64,000 nt of DNA from Aquariibacter albus (GTDB lineage Bacteria; Pseudomonadota; Gammaproteobacteria; Burkholderiales; Burkholderiaceae_C): positions 293,575 to 357,574 of the forward strand of contig NZ_JACIVI010000003.1 of assembly GCF_014145335.1 (NCBI RefSeq), in the 5' to 3' direction. Position 1 is the stretch's first letter, and every line of letters starts with the position of its first letter. The translations under genes and the position numbers were made by a program. The notes under the pieces were generated by a model. The model ran no database searches. It worked only from the letters and a program-made list of their open reading frames with translations, and was not told the DNA's origin. Positions 55,442 through 64,000 of this stretch are shown piece by piece.

Positions 55442-56007
55442 GCAAGGCCTTCACCCGCGAGACCGAGGGCAGCGACGAGGACGAGGACCTCCCCGGCCTG
55501 CCGCCGCTGCCGCCCGGCGGCAAGAACTACATCACCCCCGCCGGCCACGCCCGCCTGCGCGCCGAGCTGCTGCAGCTGCTGGACGTGGAGCGGCCCAAGG
55601 TGGTCGAGACCGTCTCCTGGGCCGCCAAGAACGGCGACCGCAGCGAGAACGGCGACTACCTCTACGGCAAGAAGCGCCTGCGCGAGATCGACCGCCGCAT
55701 CCGCTTCCTGACCAAGCGCCTGGACCTTGCCGAAGTCACCGACCCCAGCGTGCATCACGGCCGCGACCAGGTCTTCTTCGGCGCCACCGTCCGCTACGAG
55801 GACGGCGAGGGCGTCGAGCGCAGCGTCACCATCAAGGGCCTCGACGAGGCCGACAGCCAGGCCGGCGAGATCAGCTGGATCGCCCCCGTGGCCCGCGCGC
55901 TGCTCAAGGCCCGGGTGGGGGACGAGGTCACGCTGATGACCCCGGGCGGGCCGAGTACGCTCAGCGTGATCGAGGTGCGCTACCCCGAGTCGTCCCGGCA
56001 GCCCTGA
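55438..56007 (+). CDS. greB: Transcript cleavage factor GreB
   Basis: A 189-residue Gre factor that stimulates RNA polymerase to cleave backtracked RNA. The N-terminal coiled-coil finger (ITPAGHARLRAELLQLLDVE ... WAAKNGDRSENGDYLYGKKR) carries the conserved acidic Asp/Glu tip in GDRSENGDY, and YGKKRLREIDRRIRFLTKRL marks GreB rather than GreA. The C-terminal domain binds the secondary channel rim. It has a 28-residue acidic N-terminal leader. Translation starts within the trmJ stop (ATGA). Confidence 0.93.
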   Translation: MSKAFTRETEGSDEDEDLPGLPPLPPGGKNYITPAGHARLRAELLQLLDVERPKVVETVSWAAKNGDRSENGDYLYGKKRLREIDRRIRFLTKRLDLAEVTDPSVHHGRDQVFFGATVRYEDGEGVERSVTIKGLDEADSQAGEISWIAPVARALLKARVGDEVTLMTPGGPSTLSVIEVRYPESSRQP

Positions 56008-56109
56008 GCCCGACGGCGGCGTGCCGCCGCTGTGCGTCGCGCACCTCGGGGGCTCGCATCGATCCGGGTCGGCGGCTGCCCCGAGCCCAGGCTGCCGCGG
56101 GCAGGACCC

Positions 56110-56147
56110 AAAAGAAAACGGGACGCTTCCGTGAGGAAGCGTCCCGT
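56110..56147 (-). terminator. Rho-independent terminator of tRNA-Arg
   Basis: On the minus strand a 13-bp perfect stem (ACGGGACGCTTCC / GGAAGCGTCCCGT, 56118-56147) with a 4-nt loop is followed by TTTCTTTT. It lies 8 bp after the tRNA CCA end and is a classic intrinsic terminator. Confidence 0.92.
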
Positions 56148-56154
56148 GAAGAGG

Positions 56155-56231
56155 TGGCGCGGCTGGCAGGATTCGAACCCACGACCCCTTGGTTCGTAGC
56201 CAAGTACTCTATCCAACTGAGCTACAGCCGC
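56155..56231 (-). tRNA. tRNA-Arg (anticodon ACG)
   Basis: The 77-nt minus-strand sequence GCGGCTGTAGCTCAGTTGGA ... folds into a full cloverleaf. The acceptor stem is GCGGCTG/CAGCCGC with discriminator G and an encoded CCA. The D-loop has AGTTGGAT, and the anticodon arm is CTTGG-CTACGAA-CCAAG with anticodon ACG (read as ICG after deamination). The T-arm is GTGGGTTCGAATCC. It decodes CGU/CGC/CGA arginine codons. It lies just after hemY, with its own promoter and terminator. Confidence 0.97.
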
Positions 56232-56242
56232 GCTGAGTCAGT

Positions 56243-56248
56243 GACTAT
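56243..56248 (-). promoter_or_regulatory. Candidate -10 box of tRNA-Arg, inside the hemY end
   Basis: The minus strand reads GTGCTATAGTCACTG. TATAGT is a good -10 match 12-17 bp ahead of the mature tRNA 5' end, and its TAG is also the hemY stop codon. No clear -35 is visible. Confidence 0.45.
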
Positions 56249-57519
56249 AGCACGCTTTTTATCGGCGTGGGAAGAGGTACGTGTGCAGCTTGTCGAAGCG
56301 CGTGGGCTGCGCGCGTCTCGTCCCGGTCGTGCTCGGCCATGGCAGCCAGCAGCAGCCAGGCTTCGCGGCGGGCGGACGGGGCCAGCGCCTCGTCGTCGGC
56401 CACCGGCTCCAGCCATTGCCGGGCCTTGCCCCAAAGCTGCAGCGCCGCCAGCGCACGGCCGACCGCGTAGGCCAGGGCCGGTTCGCGGGGGTGGCTGAGC
56501 GGGGCCCGTTCGAGCAGCGGCAACCAGTCGGGCGTCAGGCCTTCACTGACCTGGGCCAGGGCCAGGGCCAGGGCTTCGCGGCCATCGGCGTCGGTCTTGT
56601 CCAGTCGATCCCAGAACGGGCGCAGCCAGACCCGGGCGATGGCATCGTGGCCCAGTCCACCCAGGCAATGCGCGGCATGGGCGGCCACATGCGGATCGCG
56701 GCGGTCGGCCGGGTCCAGTTCACGCCAGATGCGGTCGAGCTGGTCGAGGTCCCGCGCACCGTCCAGCGCCTCGGCGGCCAGCGAGCGCAGCAACCCCTGA
56801 GCCGCGACGGGCGAGAAGGCCTGGTGCTTGGCCAGCAGGCGCGCGGTCCGCAAGGCCTCCAGCGGCTGCCGGGCCAGGCGGGCGGCCTGCAGCCGCAAGC
56901 GCAGTGCATGCGTCCGGCGGGCCACGCCGGGCGGCAACTCGCCCAGCCGGCTGAGCGCTGCGTCGGCCTGCCGGTCGTCGACCGCCCATTCCGTGGCGAG
57001 CAGGCAGGCGGCCTCGTCGGCCGTCCGCCCACGGGCCTGGCGCGCCGCGGCTGCGCGGGCTCGGGCCAGGGCTTCGTCGCGGCGGCCGCGGTCCTGCAGC
57101 CGATGCAGGCTGCTGGCCGCCAGCAGCTCGGCCAGGGCGGAGAACTCGGGGTCCTCGGTCAGGTCGGGCGACTCGCGTTGCAGCCGGACGGCATGCGTCG
57201 CCGCCCCGTGCGCACGGGTGTAGCGGCCGGCCCAGTACAGCACCATCGCCTCGCGCAGCGCGTTCTGCGCCTTGCGATTGCGCTGGCTCAGCCGCCAGGC
57301 CCGCGCCCGGCCCGGCAGGCCGAGCAGGGTGATCACCGCATTCACCAGCACGACCGTCGCCAGCCCGACCAGGCCCACCAGCACCAGGAAGAGGTTCAGC
57401 GAGAGGTCGATGCGCCAGGGCGCCCAGTAGATGGAGACGAGGTCGCTGCTGCGCCCCATCACCGCCGCGGTGACCACCGCGACGACGGCCACGACCAGCA
57501 GCCAGACGATGCCGCGCAT
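56245..57519 (-). CDS. hemY: HemY-family TPR membrane protein
   Basis: A 424-residue protein with two N-terminal helices (IVWLLVVAVVAVVTAAVMG and LNLFLVLVGLVGLATVVLVN) and a long TPR-like helical array. It is the proteobacterial HemY of the hemCDXY operon, not the unrelated protoporphyrinogen oxidase HemY of Bacillus. Its role in tetrapyrrole synthesis is indirect; it probably scaffolds late enzymes at the membrane. The start MRGIVWLL at 57519 lies 13 bp after hemX. Its stop codon sits in the tRNA-Arg promoter. Confidence 0.9.
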   Translation of the reverse strand: MRGIVWLLVVAVVAVVTAAVMGRSSDLVSIYWAPWRIDLSLNLFLVLVGLVGLATVVLVNAVITLLGLPGRARAWRLSQRNRKAQNALREAMVLYWAGRYTRAHGAATHAVRLQRESPDLTEDPEFSALAELLAASSLHRLQDRGRRDEALARARAAAARQARGRTADEAACLLATEWAVDDRQADAALSRLGELPPGVARRTHALRLRLQAARLARQPLEALRTARLLAKHQAFSPVAAQGLLRSLAAEALDGARDLDQLDRIWRELDPADRRDPHVAAHAAHCLGGLGHDAIARVWLRPFWDRLDKTDADGREALALALAQVSEGLTPDWLPLLERAPLSHPREPALAYAVGRALAALQLWGKARQWLEPVADDEALAPSARREAWLLLAAMAEHDRDETRAAHALRQAAHVPLPTPIKSVL

Positions 57520-57532
57520 GCTGTCTTCCGCC

Positions 57533-58603
57533 TCAGCGCGCGCCGGCCGCAGCCGCGAGCGCGGCCAGGCTGTCGTCCGGACGCGGCAGGCCACCCGGCT
57601 GGGCCTGACGGGCCACGCCCTGCAGCAAGTCGCCAAGCTGGGCATGCCGGCGGTGGCTGCGGTCGAAATAGCGGTCCAGCGCCGCCCGGCAGGCTTGCAG
57701 GTCGGCCTGGGCGGTCTCGAACTGGCGGCTCATCACCGCGAGCCGCGCGTTCAGCAGCTTGAGCTTCAGGTTCTCGCGCAGCAGGAAGCCTTGCTCGGGC
57801 GCGAGCAGCATGCCCTCCGGCTGGTCGATGTGACGAATGCGGACCAGGCTGCGGAGTTCGTCGCCCAGCCGGCCCCCCCACCAGGACAGCCGGCTCGCCC
57901 AGCCCGGTGCCGGCTGGCCCGGTGCCGAGGCGGCGGTTTCGGCCGGCGCCGCGGCCAGGCTGCTTCGGGCGCTGTCCGCCGTGAGCGGCAGGGCGTCGAC
58001 CAGGGCGACGGCCTCATCCAGCCGCCGTGCCAGCGTCGCGACGTCGGCCAGTGCGGCATTGCGCAGGCGCTCGAGGTCACGTTCCAGTGCACTGCGCACC
58101 GGTTCCAGGCGCAGCGAGCCGCTGGCCAGCCGCTCCTTGGCGAGCTGCAGCGCGGCGACCAGCGGTTCGGCGCTGCCGGTGATCGCGCTGAGCTGCAGGG
58201 CGGCGCGCAAGCCGGCCTCGGCCTCGCCGAGCAGCTGGTCCTCGCGCGAGCGCACCATCGAGCGCATCAGCTCGTCGATCTGTTCGCGCTGCACGCCGAC
58301 CTCGGCCAGCCGGGCCTCCAGCAGGGTGGTCTTGGCCAGGGCTTCGCGCGCGCCTTCCTCGGCCTGCTTGGCCAGCACCCGCGCCTCGGTCACCTGCTGG
58401 GCGCCATCGTCCTGGCGCTTGACCAGGATGCGTTCCACCTTGCCGAGCCGCTGGCTGCTCCAGGCGGTCCAGCCCAGGGCGAGCGCGGCGGCCAGCAAGG
58501 CCCCAGCGGCCAGACTCATCGGGGGGCCGGTGCGGGCCTTGACCGGGGGCGCCGCGGGGGGCGGCGGGCTGGCGGCGGGGGGCGCGGAGGCGGCTTCAGT
58601 CAC
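57533..58603 (-). CDS. hemX: HemX-like membrane protein
   Basis: A 356-residue protein: a Pro/Ala-rich cytoplasmic start, one helix (SLAAGALLAAALALGWTAW), then a coiled-coil periplasmic part (LAKQAEEGAREALAKTTLLE, VQREQIDELMRSM) and the HemX signature at EGMLLAPEQGFLLRENLKLK then LLNARLAVMSRQF. It is often annotated as uroporphyrinogen-III C-methyltransferase, but no SAM-binding or CysG-type motifs are present. It lies between hemD and hemY in the usual order. Confidence 0.92.
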   Translation of the reverse strand: MTEAASAPPAASPPPPAAPPVKARTGPPMSLAAGALLAAALALGWTAWSSQRLGKVERILVKRQDDGAQQVTEARVLAKQAEEGAREALAKTTLLEARLAEVGVQREQIDELMRSMVRSREDQLLGEAEAGLRAALQLSAITGSAEPLVAALQLAKERLASGSLRLEPVRSALERDLERLRNAALADVATLARRLDEAVALVDALPLTADSARSSLAAAPAETAASAPGQPAPGWASRLSWWGGRLGDELRSLVRIRHIDQPEGMLLAPEQGFLLRENLKLKLLNARLAVMSRQFETAQADLQACRAALDRYFDRSHRRHAQLGDLLQGVARQAQPGGLPRPDDSLAALAAAAGAR

Positions 58604-58666
58604 GCGCTCGATTCTATCGACCGGCCCCCTGCCCGCCTGGGCGCGGTGCAGCAGGGCAGGGCCTGC

Positions 58667-59587
58667 TCAGCCCTGCTCGTCCGGCGCGGCCGACGGGGTG
58701 ATCCGGCCGCCCGCCCGATGCCACCAGTCGATCACCGCGGCGGGCTGCGGCGGCAGCGCCTCGACCCGGCCGAAGCCGGCCGCCCGTGCGCGGGCTGCGA
58801 TCCGTGCATGGGTGCAGAGTGCGATGCTGGCGGCACGCCAGTCCCCGGCGGCGGGCGGCAGCGCGGCCTCCAGCCGGGCCAGGTGGTCGAGGGCCTCGGC
58901 GCTGCTGAGCAGCCACACCGTCTCGGCTGCGGCATCCCGCAGGGCCTCCAGCCGGGCCCGCAGCGCGGCCTCGGGGGGCGGCGGGCCGCGTCGGTAGCAG
59001 GCCAGGGTCTCGACCCGGGCGCCGGCGGCCTCCAGCGTGCGACCCAGCCATTCGCGGCCGACGCCAGCCTGGGCGCCGGGCAGGTCGGGCGCGCGGGCCG
59101 CCGGGCCCTCGGCGTCGGGCGCGGCGTCCTCCAGCCCGCGCAGGATCAGCACCGGCCGGTCGGTCCAGCCGCCGGGCCGCTCACGCAGCACCGTCCACAG
59201 GCTTTCCGTGTCGAAGCGCGCGGCGTCCGGCCGGGGTTCGACGACCTGGTCTGCCGGCACGCCCGCGGTGCGCAGCGCGGCCGCGCTGCCCGGTCCCGGG
59301 GCGGCGGCCTGCGTCCCGGCCGGCCAGGGGAGGCCGGCCGGTCGGGCGTCGAAGAAGTGCTGCACGGCATTCGGGCTGACGAAGACCAGCAGCGTCCAGT
59401 CGGCCAGCCGGACCCAGGCTGCCTGCAGCGCACGGCGGTCGTCCAGCGGGCCGACGGCCAGCAGCGGCAGGGCCTCGGCCGGCAGGCCGCCTGCCCGCAG
59501 GGCCTGCACCCAGGCCGGGCACTGCCCGGCGGGCCGGGTGACCAGAAGGCGCCGCAGGGCCCCGGCCGGTCGCGGGGCTGCGGGCAT
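58667..59587 (-). CDS. hemD: Uroporphyrinogen-III synthase
   Basis: A 306-residue enzyme that cyclises hydroxymethylbilane with inversion of ring D. HemD is weakly conserved; recognisable parts are LLVTRPAGQCPAWVQALRAG at the start, LLVFVSPNAVQHFFDARP, VLILRGLEDA, the VETLACYRRGPPP hinge and WLLSSAEALDHLARLEAAL. The start at 59587 shares one base with the hemC stop (TGATG), typical of this operon. It is slightly longer than the usual 250-270 residues because of Ala/Pro/Gly inserts. Confidence 0.92.
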   Translation of the reverse strand: MPAAPRPAGALRRLLVTRPAGQCPAWVQALRAGGLPAEALPLLAVGPLDDRRALQAAWVRLADWTLLVFVSPNAVQHFFDARPAGLPWPAGTQAAAPGPGSAAALRTAGVPADQVVEPRPDAARFDTESLWTVLRERPGGWTDRPVLILRGLEDAAPDAEGPAARAPDLPGAQAGVGREWLGRTLEAAGARVETLACYRRGPPPPEAALRARLEALRDAAAETVWLLSSAEALDHLARLEAALPPAAGDWRAASIALCTHARIAARARAAGFGRVEALPPQPAAVIDWWHRAGGRITPSAAPDEQG

Positions 59588-60573
59588 CAGCCGGGGTGGG
59601 CCGGGGCCAGCAGGCGGTCCCCGCCGGCTGCCCGCAGCGCGGCGACCACCCGCAGGCCCAGGGCCTCGGCCTCGGCCACGGTCTGCACCGGGGCCTCCGC
59701 TTCGGCACGGGCCAGGCCCAGCGCGCGAAGCTCGGCTGATGCATCCTCGCCGGGGCCGAGCACGCCTTCCAGGCGCAGCGTCAAACCATCGGCCGCGAAG
59801 CCGGCATGGGCCGCGAGCGGCATCGAGCAGGAGCCGCCCAGCGCCCGCGAGACGGCCCGTTCCGCATGCACGGCCAGCCAGGTCGGGCGATGGTTGAGCG
59901 ATTGCAGCAGGGCCCACAGCGTCGGGCAGCGCTGCGGCGCATCGGCACGCAGCTCGATGCCGAGCGCGCCCTGGCCGGCCGCCGGCAGCATCTGCCCGGC
60001 GTCGAAGACGCTGCGGATGCGTTCGGCCAGGCCCAGGCGCTTGAGGCCTGCGGCGGCCAGCACGATCGCGTCGTACTGGCCTTCGTCGAGCTTGCGCAGC
60101 CGGGTGTCCAGGTTGCCGCGCAGCGGCTCGATGCGCAGGTCGGGCCGCGCCGCGCGCAGCTGCGTGAGCCGCCGCAGGCTGGAGGTGCCGACCACGCCGC
60201 CGGCGGGCAGCGCCTCCAGGCTGGCGTAGCGGGGCGAGACCCAGGCGTCGCGCGGATCCTCGCGTTCCAGCGTGGCCGCCAGCACGAAGCCGGGCGGCAG
60301 CTCCATCGGCACGTCCTTGAGCGAGTGCACGGCGAGGTGGGCGCTGCCATCCTCCAGGGCGGTCTCAAGTTCCTTGACGAAGAGGCCCTTGCCGCCGACC
60401 TTGCTGAGGCTGCGGTCGAGGATCTGGTCGCCGCGGGTGGTCATGCCCAGCAGTTCAACCGGCTCGGGCAGACGGGCTCCGAGCAAGGCTTGCACGTGTT
60501 CGGCTTGCCACAATGCGAGTCGGCTTTCGCGCGTGGCGATGACCCAGCGGGAATGTTCCGTGCTTTGTTCCAT
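59587..60573 (-). CDS. hemC: Hydroxymethylbilane synthase (porphobilinogen deaminase)
   Basis: A 328-residue enzyme that polymerises four porphobilinogens. The dipyrromethane cofactor is bound to Cys249 in [10 protein letters not shown], and catalytic Asp87 is in HSLKDVP. The Arg-rich substrate contacts appear in [11 protein letters not shown] and [14 protein letters not shown]. It is the first gene of the minus-strand hemCDXY operon and is divergent from ppc across 97 bp. TAGCAT about 14-19 bp upstream of the start may be its -10. Confidence 0.97.
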   Translation of the reverse strand: MEQSTEHSRWVIATRESRLALWQAEHVQALLGARLPEPVELLGMTTRGDQILDRSLSKVGGKGLFVKELETALEDGSAHLAVHSLKDVPMELPPGFVLAATLEREDPRDAWVSPRYASLEALPAGGVVGTSSLRRLTQLRAARPDLRIEPLRGNLDTRLRKLDEGQYDAIVLAAAGLKRLGLAERIRSVFDAGQMLPAAGQGALGIELRADAPQRCPTLWALLQSLNHRPTWLAVHAERAVSRALGGSCSMPLAAHAGFAADGLTLRLEGVLGPGEDASAELRALGLARAEAEAPVQTVAEAEALGLRVVAALRAAGGDRLLAPAHPG

Positions 60574-60670
60574 GGCGAAGATGCTAGCAGCGCGTTCCGG
60601 TCACCCCGGGCTGCCGCGGCGCCTCGCCCTCAGCCGCCATCGCGGCGATTTGCTCAACCTACGAGACACC

Positions 60671-63481
<2,811 letters not shown>

Positions 63482-63553
63482 GTCCCGGCCAGGAAAGTCC
63501 GATGGACTCTTCCTGGCCGTGTCGGAGGGCCGGGTCCTCGGCCTGCCGGGGGT

Positions 63554-63740
63554 GGCGCGTCGCCTTCCCGCAGGGGGCTCTCCCCCTGCTCCGCTTGGCG
63601 CGTCGCCTTCCCGCCTAGGGCTCCCCCTGCTCCGCTTGGCGCGTCGCCTTCCCGCCTAGGGCTCACCCTGCTCCGGTTGGCGCGTCGCCTTCCCGCCTAG
63701 GGCTCCCCTGCTCCGGTGGGCGCGTCGCCCTCCCACGGGG
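63554..63740. repeat. Five tandem units of about 41 bp
   Basis: The core GGCGCGTCGCCTTCCCGC begins at 63554, 63597, 63638, 63679 and, slightly changed, 63719 (periods 43, 41, 41, 40). The rest of each unit reads CTAGGGCTCCCCCTGCTCCG with small changes. The middle three units are nearly identical. It lies 70 bp after the ppc stop and has no protein-coding character. Units of this kind may be dispersed in the genome; within this window I see them only here. Confidence 0.85.
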
Positions 63741-63811
63741 GCCCGAGGGCGCTCATGTCCCCCGCCTGCGGCTCCTCCTTGACTTCGCGCCCTCGGGCCC
63801 CCGCGGGAGGG
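63728..63811. terminator. Very long hairpin between ppc and the convergent gene
   Basis: Arms at 63728-63752 and 63787-63811 are 25 bp each with a single mismatch (CCCTCCCACGGGGGCCCGAG... against its complement), extended by two further pairs outside, around a 34-nt loop. The position between two convergent genes suits a bidirectional, T-less terminator or a recombination- or protein-binding palindrome. The left arm begins inside the last tandem unit. Confidence 0.7.
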
Positions 63812-63852
63812 CGCGGGGGCGGGTGGGTAGGCGCGTCCTGGGGCGCGCGCCC

Positions 63853-64000
63853 TCACATCCCCGCGTAATTGGGCCCGCCGCCGCCCTCGGGCGTCACCCA
63901 CACGATGTTCTGCGTCGGATCCTTGATGTCGCAGGTCTTGCAGTGCACGCAGTTCTGCGCGTTGATCTGCAGGCGCTGGGCCCCGTCGTCCGCGGGCACG
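63853..64000 (-). CDS. Electron-transfer-flavoprotein:ubiquinone oxidoreductase, C-terminal end (partial)
   Basis: Only the last 48 residues are in the window, ending [10 protein letters not shown]. The visible part [20 protein letters not shown], then [20 protein letters not shown], is the 4Fe-4S ferredoxin-like end of ETF-QO, with three of the cluster cysteines in CVHCKTC. The enzyme moves electrons from fatty-acid and amino-acid dehydrogenases, via ETF, to ubiquinone at the inner membrane. The rest of the gene continues beyond the window. Confidence 0.93.
   Translation of the reverse strand, partial: VPADDGAQRLQINAQNCVHCKTCDIKDPTQNIVWVTPEGGGGPNYAGM

Noticed and set aside
57533..58603. HemX as uroporphyrinogen-III C-methyltransferase
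   Set aside because: No SAM-binding or CysG-like motif; membrane helix plus coiled coil identifies the non-enzymatic HemX family.
63554..63740. CRISPR array
   Set aside because: Units adjoin without variable spacers, differ in length, and no cas genes are near.

Overview
The window is high-GC DNA whose gene content and order point to a beta-proteobacterium of the order Burkholderiales, probably in the Rubrivivax/Leptothrix/Ideonella/Roseateles neighbourhood. Supporting signs are the rnfH-ratA-smpB cluster, the guaB/guaA pair, an eno-ftsB block, the hemCDXY operon, a PHA regulator (phaR) with a PHA-type thiolase, and a flavocytochrome c sulfide dehydrogenase. This placement is inferred from gene content; no rRNA is present. 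Nearly all of the window is ordinary chromosomal backbone.

Layout. 0-2.3 kb: L-lactate uptake and oxidation (lldP end, lldD) facing a LysR regulator. 2.45-5.1 kb: a small foreign-looking patch holding an orphan ribbon-helix-helix antitoxin, a truncated dienelactone hydrolase, a quinol monooxygenase-like gene and a GlxA-type regulator. It is bounded by two direct copies of the guaA 3'-end sequence, the signature of a decayed integrative element. 5.1-14.8 kb: guaA, an MFS transporter, guaB, rnfH/ratA, smpB, an acyltransferase, metC and rimO. 15-16.2 kb: a START-like protein and phaR. 16.3-27.1 kb: two efflux systems, a minus-strand MacA/ATPase/permease operon and a plus-strand TetR-adaptor-RND array, followed by a PIMT-like methyltransferase and a TolC channel. 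27.3-28.9 kb: fccAB for sulfide oxidation. 29-34.7 kb: DUF502, cspA, a split chromate transporter, a small acetyltransferase, a CorC-type protein, a DUF3047 protein and an FKBP isomerase.

34.7-43.7 kb: RarD, a membrane-anchored TAXI receptor, aminopeptidase P, an acetyl-CoA acetyltransferase, an unknown protein divergent from a WYL regulator, and uppP. 43.7-49.3 kb, minus strand: trmB, a PnuC plus NadR-like kinase module, ftsB, eno and pyrG. 49.5-56.2 kb: an Anbu-type proteasome homologue overlapping mutS, suhB with a long disordered tail, trmJ-greB and tRNA-Arg(ACG). 56.2-63.5 kb: hemY, hemX, hemD, hemC and divergent ppc. The window ends with a block of about 41-bp tandem repeats and a very long hairpin ahead of the 3' end of an ETF-ubiquinone oxidoreductase gene.

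How they work together: lactate, sulfide and electron-transfer-flavoprotein electrons would all feed the quinone or cytochrome pool, and PhaR with the thiolase indicates carbon storage as polyhydroxyalkanoate. The most unusual signal is the attachment-site duplication at guaA. Also worth attention are the Anbu-mutS coupling, the SuhB tail, the possible Tat lipoprotein form of FccB and the repeat block after ppc. I did not find a clearly new multi-gene system.
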